DNA from: Butyrivibrio sp. LB2008
GTDB taxonomy: Bacteria; Bacillota; Clostridia; Lachnospirales; Lachnospiraceae
Direction of reading: 5' to 3'
Length of the DNA: 64,000 nucleotides
Assembly (NCBI RefSeq): GCF_000621565.1
Contig: NZ_KK211308.1
Span: forward strand, 124,001 to 188,000
In this document: one piece after another, positions 16,754 through 24,542 of the stretch
Position numbering within the stretch: position 1 is the first letter of the stretch
Layout of the letters: every line of letters begins with the position of its first letter
Notes under the pieces: generated by a model
What the model saw: only the letters and a program-made list of their open reading frames with translations
Told to the model about the DNA's origin: nothing
Database searches by the model: none
Translations under genes and position numbers: made by a program

Positions 16754-17222
16754 AATTCTTTTTTCCTTCTCATGAACATTAGATATCCAAAGCACAATGC
16801 TATCTGTACTATTGTAGAGCAAGGTGTTGCAAGCCCGATGCGGAAAAGAGTCACGGGCTCAAACTTACTCATAATAAATGAAAACGGAACACGAATCGCA
16901 AATGCGCCTATGATTCCCTGCACCATTACAAACCTTGTATGTCCCATTCCGTTAAAAAAGCCGATAAAGCAGAACAAGAAACATGTAAACAGACAGTCGA
17001 TCGCATAAGCTCTAAGATAATCCGCCGCAGCAAGAATGACATCGTGATCGTTCGAAAAGATAGATGCCGGAAGGTCTCCGCGGAACCTGCGAACTTACCT
17101 ACAACAAGAAGATCGACCGCGCCGTACATTGCCTGCAAAAACAGAGCCATCAGAACGGGGCCTGCAAATTTTAAAAGGGGTGCTACTATTTTCCCTTCGG
17201 TAAAATCAATATTCTTTTCCAT
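16750..17222 (-). pseudogene. MATE efflux transporter remnant
   Basis: An intact N-terminus (MEKNIDFTEGKIVAPLLKFA, to about residue 45, GKFAGSAE) is followed after 17091 by frame-shifted sequence. A different frame encodes the family C-terminus (DYLRAYAIDCLFTCFLFCFI, then GFFNGMGHTRFVMVQG and PFSFIMSKFEPVTLFRIGLA). About 300 central codons are missing, so a deletion plus frameshift destroyed a roughly 450-residue multidrug/oligosaccharide exporter. The 3' end runs straight into the response regulator start. An intact MATE gene of another lineage is at 41109–42458. Confidence 0.85.
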
Positions 17223-17324
17223 ATTTATCCTTATCTTTGCATATAAAATCTAAACTCAAAACACATATATTATATTTAATTGCCACAGGCGATTCAACAA
17301 ACGCGCAGTTCACATTTATGGAAA

Positions 17325-17356
17325 AAAGAGCCATCCTCTTATTGGGATGACTCTTT
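17325..17356 (-). terminator. Terminator of the oxidase operon
   Basis: AAAGAGCCATCC (17325–17336) pairs with GGGATGACTCTTT (17344–17356). Read on the minus strand it is followed by TTTTTTCC. It lies 40 bp beyond the stop of the last operon gene. Confidence 0.8.
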
Positions 17357-17396
17357 GTGTACCGAATTATTTTGTTATTTATTATTGCAATTATTA

Positions 17397-18539
17397 TCAG
17401 AAAAGATAAGGCTGCTCCCACAAGTTAAGCTTTGTTCCGATACCGAGTTCAAGTGCCTTTTCATAGCACTTTTTGCCCCAGGCAACGTCCTCTACAGGCA
17501 TTCCGCCTACAGAATAGATAATAACCTCATCGTCCGATTTTCTTCCTTCTTCCTTTCCTGCAAGGATAGCTCCGAGGTTTATGATCTTGTCCTTTGTGAG
17601 TTTACCGTCGTGAACAAGGTCAAGCCACAGACAACCGGGAATATAGATTTGGTTGTATGTCGGGTAAGGGTACTCTTCTGCCCATGCCTCATAGAGTTTA
17701 ATGTTATCACATACAAGTTTTGCTTTGCCGCTGCAGATATACTCATCGGAGAAGTCGCAGGAACCGGGAACGCAGAACAGTGCACCTGGCTTGATCCACT
17801 CTTCTTCTACAAAAGGATACTGACTTCTGTCCATACCCATTGATGTTGAAGTCGCAAAGCTGAGGATATCAGAATCTCTTACGCACTCCTCAAGAGTATC
17901 CACTACTTTGATAGTTGTGAACTGAGGCAGGTGCTCTTTTACAAAAGATATACATCTGTCAATCGAAGCTTTGCCCCTGCCTTTGATCTTGAGTGTATCA
18001 AGTGTCGGTCTTAAAGCCGCGAATGTCTCTATAGCCGTGATATTGATAACGCCGGGGCCTACAATTCCAAGTACTTTGGCATCCTTAACAGCGAGGTTTT
18101 TTACGCCCGCTCCGGGGATACCGGATGTACGATAGGCTGAGAGAAGGTTGGCAGACATAAGAGACAGCGGAGCGCCCGTATCCTTGTCATTTAGCATCAC
18201 CATAAGGATAGACCTCGGAAGTCCTTTTTCTCTGTTCTCAACGTTTGAGCCATACCACTTCATTCCTGCCATGGCCGTCTCACCGCCCACATAAGCCGGC
18301 ATCGCCATGAATCTTCTGTCGGGGCCGCTTTTTGGCATGTTGGGGAAAATAGGATTGTCAGGGAAAGTAATCATTGTTCCGTGAGAGTTTCCGTTTTCTC
18401 CGCCCATCAGGTAATCTCCTTTATCGAGAGTTACCAGAAGTTCCTCCATACATGATGTACAACTTACCACATCATTTACACCTGCCTTGATCATGTCAGG
18501 CTCACTTAAATATAAAAGATCTAATTTTGTATCACTCAT
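17397..18539 (-). CDS. Ornithine cyclodeaminase/μ-crystallin family protein (annotated elsewhere as tyramine oxidase subunit B)
   Basis: 380 residues. The N-terminal substrate domain carries MAMPAYVGG and AGMKWYGSN, the K-W motif of the family. The Rossmann NAD(P) domain has VLGIVGPGVINITAIETF (about 170–190). Family members are NAD(P)-dependent ornithine cyclodeaminases, Δ1-pyrroline-2-carboxylate reductases or imine reductases. The clostridial subgroup is sometimes labelled tyramine oxidase subunit B, for which I see no catalytic basis. As last gene in an operon with a flavin amine dehydrogenase and RidA, a role in reducing or cyclising an imino acid is likely. Its start overlaps the permease stop by 4 bp. 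Confidence 0.85.
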   Translation of the reverse strand: MSDTKLDLLYLSEPDMIKAGVNDVVSCTSCMEELLVTLDKGDYLMGGENGNSHGTMITFPDNPIFPNMPKSGPDRRFMAMPAYVGGETAMAGMKWYGSNVENREKGLPRSILMVMLNDKDTGAPLSLMSANLLSAYRTSGIPGAGVKNLAVKDAKVLGIVGPGVINITAIETFAALRPTLDTLKIKGRGKASIDRCISFVKEHLPQFTTIKVVDTLEECVRDSDILSFATSTSMGMDRSQYPFVEEEWIKPGALFCVPGSCDFSDEYICSGKAKLVCDNIKLYEAWAEEYPYPTYNQIYIPGCLWLDLVHDGKLTKDKIINLGAILAGKEEGRKSDDEVIIYSVGGMPVEDVAWGKKCYEKALELGIGTKLNLWEQPYLF

Positions 18540-19975
18540 ACTGCTTTCCTCCTATTCGCCTTTTTATCTATTTCATCAAGTCCTTTACGGCTATGAAATC
18601 TAAAGTACAATTCGTTCTCCATCGCCATTACTTCCTTTATCGGATATGGCTTGAAGAGCGGTCTGTTTATTCTGAATTTGACCCATGTGAATGAGTAAAC
18701 CGCAAGTGCCGCCATGGTTATCAGCACAACTCTGTAAAGTGAGAGCTTTACATCCCACGAAGGGTCAATGTTGTAGATCATATATGCAGATCCTGCAATT
18801 CCAAGTATCGGAACGAGATATCCGCCCGGTGTTTTAAAGTTTCTTGGCGCCGCGGGGAGTCTTTTTCTCAAAAGGATCACGTTTATATTTGAAACAATGT
18901 AGCTTATAAGCCAAAGCACCGCCAAAACCGAGATCATATATGAGATAGAATCTGTCGATGAAAGTCCCGTGATATTAAGCACCAGAAATATCGAAGCTTC
19001 AAGCAGGATCCCTATGTAAGGTGCGCCCTTTGAATTTTTCTTTTGAAAAAATTCGGGAAGAAGGCCGATCTTGGACATTCCCATAAGGATGTATGCGAGC
19101 GAGCCCATTATCGTATTTACGGAACTTATTGCTGCCAAAAGTGTGATGATCAGCATCCAGTATCTTCCCATCGGTCCCAAAAGAGCCATTCCGTACAGCA
19201 TCTGCGGTGTCGTGCTTCCCGTCATATCTTCCCATGCGGTGTAGTTCTTAAATCCGAGTGTCAAAAATGTCTGCATCGCCAAAATGATCAGCATGCTAAG
19301 CACCATTCCGAGGGGGATATCTCTTTTTGCATTCTTACAACTCTTGTTGAGAGGGATTACGTATTCGCCTCCGACAAACAGGAAGAACGCAAGTCCGCAC
19401 AATCCGGTAACACTCTTAAAATCTGTTGCAAGCGCCGCGGGCTGTTCGATAACCTCTCCTGTTCCGATTCCAAGAGCTCCGAGAACACCCATTGCAGCCA
19501 GTGAAAAGATAAGTGCATAGGCCACAAAATCCTGAACCTTGATAAACACATCGACGCCGTTTAGATTCGTAATTGCCAAAAAAGCTATAAGCACCAGCGA
19601 GAACACCCAAGCCGGAAGTCCCAGTCCCGCGAACATCTCCGCAAAGGTATTTCCGAAAACAGCTCCTTCAACGGATCCCGCAAGCGAGTTGCAGAGAAGA
19701 TATCCGCCCACCATACAGATGATGGTGATAAAAGGTCCGACACAAGCAAGTGAAAACTGTGCAAGTCCGCCCGTTAAGTCGGGCATCATCGAGTTTAATT
19801 CAGCAATTGACAATAAAGTAAATATGTTTACGCAACACGCGATTATCATAGTTATTATGAAAGGAGTTCCTATGCTGCCCGCACCAATGCCAAGGGTTAA
19901 AAGACAACTTGATGCCACCACGAGTCCTACTCCCGTTGCTATGACACTACCCAAACCAATCTTTTTATCATTCAT
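18536..19975 (-). CDS. APC-family amino acid permease
   Basis: About 479 residues with twelve predicted helices. The start is ATG at 19975 (MNDKKIGLGSVIATGVGLVV) with AGGAGG. The first helix has the broken-helix signature (G-S-V-I-A-T-G-V-G) of APC transporters and the later FKTPGGYLVPILGI segment is typical. It probably imports the amino acid or amine used by the neighbouring dehydrogenase. Specificity cannot be read. A PII gene lies directly upstream, a position where ammonium channels are more usual. Confidence 0.9.
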   Translation of the reverse strand: MNDKKIGLGSVIATGVGLVVASSCLLTLGIGAGSIGTPFIITMIIACCVNIFTLLSIAELNSMMPDLTGGLAQFSLACVGPFITIICMVGGYLLCNSLAGSVEGAVFGNTFAEMFAGLGLPAWVFSLVLIAFLAITNLNGVDVFIKVQDFVAYALIFSLAAMGVLGALGIGTGEVIEQPAALATDFKSVTGLCGLAFFLFVGGEYVIPLNKSCKNAKRDIPLGMVLSMLIILAMQTFLTLGFKNYTAWEDMTGSTTPQMLYGMALLGPMGRYWMLIITLLAAISSVNTIMGSLAYILMGMSKIGLLPEFFQKKNSKGAPYIGILLEASIFLVLNITGLSSTDSISYMISVLAVLWLISYIVSNINVILLRKRLPAAPRNFKTPGGYLVPILGIAGSAYMIYNIDPSWDVKLSLYRVVLITMAALAVYSFTWVKFRINRPLFKPYPIKEVMAMENELYFRFHSRKGLDEIDKKANRRKAV

Positions 19976-19994
19976 AGGCAACAAGCCTCCTTTC

Positions 19995-20372
19995 TCAATC
20001 CAGTGCGCCCTCTTTCAGCGCATCCATTCCTTCTTCACCGGTCCTTACCCTTACCGCATTTGTAACCGGAGTAACAAAAATCTTTCCGTCACCTATGTGA
20101 CCTGTGTAAAGTGATTTCTCCACAAAATCCAAAAAGCCGTCGACTTCTCTTGAAGGGAGCACAACCATCACAACCTGCTTGGACAAAAGTTGAGGTGTTG
20201 TATTTTTTTCTGCTTCATATTCCTGTGTTCCAAGCTGGACACCGCATCCTTTGGCTTCGTAAATAGTCATTCCGGTAATACCGAACTTACCGAAGTTCTT
20301 TGTAAGCTCTGCAACCTTGGCTTCTTTTGTGATAATCTCAACTTTTGATAATTCTTCGATCGCAACTTTCAT
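19995..20372 (-). CDS. PII-family nitrogen regulatory protein
   Basis: 125 residues. C-terminal B-loop GDGKIFVTPVTNAVRVRTGEEGMDAL is canonical PII. The ferredoxin-like core is present, but the T-loop region (about 37–58, GCGVQLGTQEYEAEKNT) lacks the R-G-x-E-Y context of GlnB/GlnK, although a Tyr remains. It therefore belongs to a divergent PII group and probably has a dedicated target, either the APC permease encoded 20 bp downstream or the dehydrogenase. ATP/ADP and 2-oxoglutarate binding is family knowledge, not shown here. Confidence 0.85.
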   Translation of the reverse strand: MKVAIEELSKVEIITKEAKVAELTKNFGKFGITGMTIYEAKGCGVQLGTQEYEAEKNTTPQLLSKQVVMVVLPSREVDGFLDFVEKSLYTGHIGDGKIFVTPVTNAVRVRTGEEGMDALKEGALD

Positions 20373-20396
20373 AATATGTGCCTCCTTTTTTACTAC

Positions 20397-21539
20397 TTAT
20401 ATTTTGGCTTTGAATCTACCGTATCGTAGCCCCGATATATCCACTGCCGTCTTTCCTTCATCTATAAGCATTGCCAGCTGCTCTCCGACAGCCGGTGCTA
20501 TTCCAAATCCATGTCCCGAAAAGGCACATGCTACAACGAGTCCCGGAACTTCATCGACAAATCCAAGTACCGGTACGCCGTCCTGACAGATATCAAGGTA
20601 TCCTGCCCAGGTTCTTACGATCTTGGCATCCTCAAGTGCAGGGAAGTATTTCATGATTCCTCTGCATATGCACGGTGCCGTTATCGCCGCATTACTCGGT
20701 GAATTTACAGGTCCGCAGTCTTTGTTATTAAGCTCAAGTCCCGACATTCCGCCAAATACGAATGATCCGTGATCTGCCTGATGTCCGTAGAAATCTGCCT
20801 CTGCGGTACCGAGCATCTGGTTGAACATATGAGGTTCAGCCTCGGTCACAAGGCACTCACACAGTTCCTTGTGCATCGGAACGTCAACTCCTATCGTTCC
20901 GAGAATCTCTCTTGATTCGTAACCTGCAGCTACAACTACGAACTCTCCTTCATATTCATTCTCTTTTGTATAAACTTTGCGAAGGCGTCCTTTTACTTTT
21001 CTAAGTCTCTCAACCTTTTCACCTGTGATAAATCTAACGCCCATCTCTCTTGCCTTTTTGTAAAAAGCAAGTGTTGTGACCATCGGGTTTGCATGTCCGT
21101 CTGTAGGACACCAGCTTGCTCCTATAACTTCATCAGAAAGGTAAGGATTGATCTCTTTTACCTCATCAGAATCAATCATTCTGACATCAAGTCCGCAAGC
21201 TACCGCTCTATCTGTAAGTCCCTGCAAGATCTTGAGGTGCTCGGGTGTCTTGCCAAGACGAAGATTTCCTTCTTTGTGATATTCACAGTTAACTCCGAGC
21301 TCTTCCGAAAGTGTCGGCCACAGCTCTTTTATTCCGTACATCGCAAGCGGAAGTTCCCTTGGGTCTCTTCCTGACTGTCTTACACCACCGCCGTTTCTGG
21401 ATGAGCCACCGTTTCCGATATTATCGCTTCCCTCCAGAACAATTACGCTTTTTCCACGTTTACTCAGATAATAACTAATGGCACAACCGATGATTCCGGC
21501 ACCGACAATTACTACATCCGCTTTATTTTCCATTACCAT
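20397..21539 (-). CDS. DadA/sarcosine-oxidase-β-like FAD-dependent oxidoreductase
   Basis: 380 residues. N-terminal FAD-binding VVIVGAGIIGCAISYYLSKR, GGSSRNGGGVRQSGRDPRE (flavin-contacting loop), and a C-terminal GFVDEVPGLVVACAFSGHGF GG-type flavin motif mark the DAO fold. It is the catalytic subunit of HcnC, opine oxidase, D-hydroxyproline dehydrogenase-β and sarcosine oxidase-β type complexes, oxidising a C–N bond to an imine. Together with the genes at 21543, 21887 and 23478 it should form a membrane-independent heteromultimer passing electrons through Fe–S centres. Confidence 0.9.
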   Translation of the reverse strand: MVMENKADVVIVGAGIIGCAISYYLSKRGKSVIVLEGSDNIGNGGSSRNGGGVRQSGRDPRELPLAMYGIKELWPTLSEELGVNCEYHKEGNLRLGKTPEHLKILQGLTDRAVACGLDVRMIDSDEVKEINPYLSDEVIGASWCPTDGHANPMVTTLAFYKKAREMGVRFITGEKVERLRKVKGRLRKVYTKENEYEGEFVVVAAGYESREILGTIGVDVPMHKELCECLVTEAEPHMFNQMLGTAEADFYGHQADHGSFVFGGMSGLELNNKDCGPVNSPSNAAITAPCICRGIMKYFPALEDAKIVRTWAGYLDICQDGVPVLGFVDEVPGLVVACAFSGHGFGIAPAVGEQLAMLIDEGKTAVDISGLRYGRFKAKI

Positions 21540-21542
21540 AGC

Positions 21543-21863
21543 CTATACCTCCTCTGTGCCAAATATTCTCATTTCTGTAGGACGCATCGGAGATCTTGCA
21601 GTTGCAGGCTCAAGCTCTGCAGGAGATACACCAAGTTCTCTCGCAACAATACCTTTTACAAGTCTGGAGCAGGTCTGTCCCTGGCAAAGTCCCATTCCCG
21701 TTCGCAAATATCTTCTTATTTCCGTGAGCGTCCACATCCCGTCATGTACGGCTTTTCTGATCTCACCTTTTGTAATTTCCTCACATCTGCAGATAAGCAT
21801 GTCGTCATCCGGCTGTGCGATGAATTCACCTATATCTATTGATCTGTCAACTACAGTATTCAT
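21543..21863 (-). CDS. BFD-like [2Fe-2S] protein of the dehydrogenase complex
   Basis: 106 residues. The motif MLICRCEEITKGEI followed by GLCQGQTCSRLV gives C-x-C … C-x4-C ligands of the BFD-type [2Fe-2S] fold. In HcnB and opine oxidase A this domain is fused to the C-terminus of the FAD subunit. Here it is a separate gene between the two flavoprotein genes, with 3 bp to the next start. AGGAG precedes the ATG. Confidence 0.88.
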   Translation of the reverse strand: MNTVVDRSIDIGEFIAQPDDDMLICRCEEITKGEIRKAVHDGMWTLTEIRRYLRTGMGLCQGQTCSRLVKGIVARELGVSPAELEPATARSPMRPTEMRIFGTEEV

Positions 21864-21886
21864 AACGATCGCTCCTTTTCACTTCT

Positions 21887-23464
21887 TTAACTACATTTGA
21901 AAAACCTTGCTTTCATCGCATATTCCTTCGGAACCTTCATGGTAAGAAGATTTGTATGATCGAATGCTCCGACGCTCTTTACGGAAACAACTTCCGCCTC
22001 ACAGAGCTTCTCGCCTTTTCTTGAAAGTCCGAATCCGACCGTTCCGACTTCGGGAAGCGGGAAGAATTCATATGGAAGAGTTACGGTTGCGCTTCCGTCG
22101 CCGCAATCTTCGTTTACAAGGAATATTGCCTGTCCCGAACAACTTGCTACGCACATTCCGCAGTTGATACATTCGCTTCCGTCCTTAACAAAAGGAAGGT
22201 ATGTGATATTCTTTCCTGTTGAGATACAGCCTTTTTTGCATGCATCCTGACACGGGTTGCAGGGTATATTCTGCGTACATTCGATCACAGGATGAACTCC
22301 CGACTTATGAACGACACCGGGGAATCTCTCGATCTCATCGTCTTTTACATATCCTTTTTTAAGAAGGTTCTTGGATATCTCGATTCCTTCTTCGGTGCTC
22401 TCTATGAGTTTTCCTCTGTTCTTTGGAGCAAACATTCCCTGTCTCAGGCTGTTTAGGTCCGCATCGAATACTTTAAGGAGACTGTCTTTTTCTTCCTCAT
22501 CGATATATCCGAGGTACTCAGCAACGCACACGCCTGCCATTTTTCCTTCGATCATGGCCGATGAAGCTTCCTCGATTCCGGATACGTCACCTGCCGCAAA
22601 TATGCCGGAAACGGATGTCTCACCATATTCATCAACGATAGGCACCTGACCTCCGCGCTTTGGATTATCTTCCATAACACAACCTGCCATCTTAAGAAGC
22701 TGTGACATGGGCGATAAGCCAACCGCCATGCAGACTGTATCAACTTCGAAGAACTTCTCGGTATCCGGTATCGGTGCAAAATGGTCGTCGACCTCTGTAA
22801 TGGTTACGCCTGTAACACAATCTTCTCCGTGAACCTGCTTGATCGTGTGTGAGAGGTAGAAAGGAACTCCCGTCCTTGAAACCTTTGATGCGTGAACTCC
22901 GTATCCTCCGATTCTCGGAGCCGCATCAACAATTGCTACCACTTCGCATCCTGCCTGCAAGAGCTGGAATGAAACTACAAGTCCTACATTTCCGGAACCG
23001 AGCATCAGGATCTTTTTTCCGGGACGAATGCCGTGTATGTTCATCATTGTCTGCGCCGCACCGGCTCCGATAACTCCGGGGAGCGTCCATCCCGGGAAAG
23101 TAACCATATTCTCGGATGCTCCGGTCGCGATTATCACCGTGTCGCCCTTAAAGTGATGTATCTCATCGTTGATCCTTACATTTACTTCTTTGTCAGGATA
23201 TAAGCCTACGACCGTTGCGTTAAGAACAACTTCTACTCCGAGCTCACCTGCTTCTTTCAAGAGTTCTTCGCCGATCTTATATCCTCTTATCTTGGCGTGA
23301 TGCTCTTTTGATCCGAAAAATTTATGAATCTGCTTAAAGAGCTGTCCGCCCGGTTTATCATTCTCATCGAATACGACTACCTTAAGTCCTTTCTTGGCTG
23401 CCTCAATAGCTGCCGAAAGTCCTGCCGGGCCGGCACCGACGATTATTACCTCGTATCTTTTCAT
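21887..23464 (-). CDS. HcnB/opine-oxidase-A-like FAD oxidoreductase with [4Fe-4S] motifs
   Basis: 525 residues. Two Rossmann motifs lie at the N-terminus (VIIVGAGPAGLSAAIEAAKK for FAD, and LMLGSGNVGLVVSFQLLQAG for NAD(P)), with GIFAAGDVSG closing the pyridine-nucleotide-disulfide-reductase-like core. The C-terminal third carries CTQNIPCNPCQDACKKGCI and CINCGMCVASC, ferredoxin-type clusters absent from HcnB. It is likely the electron-accepting subunit, with electrons going to NAD(P) or ferredoxin. The added clusters fit an anaerobe, where oxygen cannot be the acceptor. Confidence 0.9.
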   Translation of the reverse strand: MKRYEVIIVGAGPAGLSAAIEAAKKGLKVVVFDENDKPGGQLFKQIHKFFGSKEHHAKIRGYKIGEELLKEAGELGVEVVLNATVVGLYPDKEVNVRINDEIHHFKGDTVIIATGASENMVTFPGWTLPGVIGAGAAQTMMNIHGIRPGKKILMLGSGNVGLVVSFQLLQAGCEVVAIVDAAPRIGGYGVHASKVSRTGVPFYLSHTIKQVHGEDCVTGVTITEVDDHFAPIPDTEKFFEVDTVCMAVGLSPMSQLLKMAGCVMEDNPKRGGQVPIVDEYGETSVSGIFAAGDVSGIEEASSAMIEGKMAGVCVAEYLGYIDEEEKDSLLKVFDADLNSLRQGMFAPKNRGKLIESTEEGIEISKNLLKKGYVKDDEIERFPGVVHKSGVHPVIECTQNIPCNPCQDACKKGCISTGKNITYLPFVKDGSECINCGMCVASCSGQAIFLVNEDCGDGSATVTLPYEFFPLPEVGTVGFGLSRKGEKLCEAEVVSVKSVGAFDHTNLLTMKVPKEYAMKARFFKCS

Positions 23465-23477
23465 AGAACGTTACCTC

Positions 23478-23792
23478 CTACATGCCTACTGCTTTGACTC
23501 CGTCCTGCGTGTTGACTACCATTCCTTCTTTAAGAGGTGTTACGCAGGTTCTGATATTTGGCTTCCCGTCCACTACCATTACGCAGTCGGTACATCTTCC
23601 TATTGCACAAAAGAGACCTCTCGGTTTGTGTTCTTTCTTTGTATATCTGTGGATCATCACTCCGTTTGCCTTTAGTGCTATCGCGATAGGCTCATTCTCA
23701 AAGCCTTTCATCTTCTGACCGTCAAAGGTAAATTCGACTTCTCTGCCTTCTTCTTTTTTCCCTAAAATAGGATGTTCCGATATTCTAGACAT
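23478..23792 (-). CDS. HcnA-like [2Fe-2S] ferredoxin subunit
   Basis: 104 residues. A plant-type-related fold of the sarcosine oxidase α N-terminus/HcnA kind: FTFDGQKMKGFENEPIAIAL, then GLFCAIGRCTDCVMVVDGKP and a distal Cys in NIRTCVTPL. Ligand pattern C-x4-C-x2-C … C. It is the γ/electron-transfer subunit of the same dehydrogenase. AGGAGG precedes the start and 13 bp separate it from the FAD gene. Confidence 0.88.
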   Translation of the reverse strand: MSRISEHPILGKKEEGREVEFTFDGQKMKGFENEPIAIALKANGVMIHRYTKKEHKPRGLFCAIGRCTDCVMVVDGKPNIRTCVTPLKEGMVVNTQDGVKAVGM

Positions 23793-23804
23793 TTCCTGTT
23801 CCTC

Positions 23805-24191
23805 CTATTCTGAAAGCATTGCTTCAAGTTCTATCTCTACAAACTGTGTAGGTCTGTTAAGTCTTGAAATCTCAACCATTGTGTTTAGCGGCTTTATATC
23901 GTGGAAAAATTCCGAATAAGCTTCACATATCCGCGCCCCCTGCGATATATCCGTCGTATAGATGAAAACTGAAAATACATCTTTGGCAGAGACATTTGCC
24001 TGCTCCAACAGTTTGATCTGTTTTTCGAGTACGTATTTGGTCTGCTCGTAAGCGTCTTCTCCGTAAACGGTTCCGTCGGGCTGAACAGATGTGGTTCCGC
24101 CAATCTTTATATACGGTCCGATCTTTACCATTCTGGAGTATCCAACCTTCTCCTCAAGCGGAGCTCCCGAGCTATAATTTGTTCTTTCCAT
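23805..24191 (-). CDS. RidA-family imine deaminase
   Basis: About 128 residues, the standard trimeric RidA length. Conserved blocks GPYIKIGGTTSVQPDG, DVFSVFIYTTDI and MVEISRLNRPTQFVEIELEAM correspond to the family, with the substrate-carboxylate Arg in SRLNRP and the terminal EIE(L)EA. I favour ATG at 24191 (MERTNYSSG) because AAGGA is 7 bp away. The ATG at 24197 is too close. First gene of the operon: the imine made by the dehydrogenase is its expected substrate, releasing ammonia and a keto acid. Confidence 0.88.
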   Translation of the reverse strand: MERTNYSSGAPLEEKVGYSRMVKIGPYIKIGGTTSVQPDGTVYGEDAYEQTKYVLEKQIKLLEQANVSAKDVFSVFIYTTDISQGARICEAYSEFFHDIKPLNTMVEISRLNRPTQFVEIELEAMLSE

Positions 24192-24232
24192 TTTCATATC
24201 CTTGCCCTGCCTTTCGTAAATTAGTAATTTGT

Positions 24233-24267
24233 AAAAAAAGAGCGCTCACACTTTTTTGTGTGAACGC
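24233..24267 (-). terminator. Leader terminator ahead of ridA operon
   Basis: On the minus strand GCGTTCACAC (complement of 24258–24267) pairs with GTGTGAGCGC (complement of 24242–24251) across a six-A loop and is followed by TCTTTTTTT. It lies between the predicted promoter (24305–24333) and the first gene (24191), so it can only act as an attenuator, or as a terminator of the leader. Confidence 0.75.
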
Positions 24268-24304
24268 CTTTGTTCTTGTCTGCTGTATGTCTTGCTTTTC
24301 GTAT

Positions 24305-24333
24305 GTTATAACATTTAATTCCGCTCTTGAAAA
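24305..24333 (-). promoter_or_regulatory. Predicted promoter of the ridA–oxidase operon
   Basis: Minus strand TTTTCA (24328–24333), 17 bp, TATAAC (24305–24310). The weak −35 fits an activator-dependent promoter. Confidence 0.5.
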
Positions 24334-24345
24334 ACAGAAAAAGGA

Positions 24346-24399
24346 TTTAGCAGTTAAACCAAAATGTTTAGCCAAAGTTCTTTTTTGACTTTTTTAGCC
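24346..24399. promoter_or_regulatory. Three TTTAGC repeats between divergent promoters
   Basis: TTTAGC occurs at 24346–24351, 24367–24372 and 24393–24398, offset by 21 and 26 bp, roughly helical-turn multiples. The repeats lie between the two divergent promoters, the expected place for binding by the LysR protein at 24543. The last copy is within the lysR promoter spacer, which suits autoregulation. Confidence 0.45.
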
Positions 24400-24413
24400 G
24401 ATTGATATATCAT
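24385..24413 (+). promoter_or_regulatory. Predicted promoter of the lysR-type gene
   Basis: TTGACT (24385–24390), 17 bp, TATCAT (24408–24413). It is followed by a leader of about 120 nt containing a terminator-like hairpin. Confidence 0.65.
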
Positions 24414-24429
24414 ATAAAACAAATTTGCA

Positions 24430-24463
24430 AAGGCGCACGTTTTTTAGAACGCGCGCCTTTTTT
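24430..24463 (+). terminator. Leader terminator ahead of the lysR-type gene
   Basis: AAGGCGCACGTT (24430–24441) pairs at 11 of 12 positions with AACGCGCGCCTT (24448–24459) and is followed by TTTT. It lies 80 bp upstream of the LysR start codon and downstream of its promoter. A further small hairpin (GGTGCA at about 24500 with TGCACC at about 24523) precedes the ribosome binding site. Confidence 0.7.
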
Positions 24464-24542
24464 CGTACTATTTTTTATTTGATCGGTAATTATATGTATT
24501 GGTGCATTGAATGTAACGCAGTGCACCGCAGGGGGAATACTA

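Noticed and set aside
16926-17222. Short intact gene with a MATE-like N-terminus
   Set aside because: After residue 45 the frame leaves the family and the true C-terminus lies in another frame, so it is a pseudogene.
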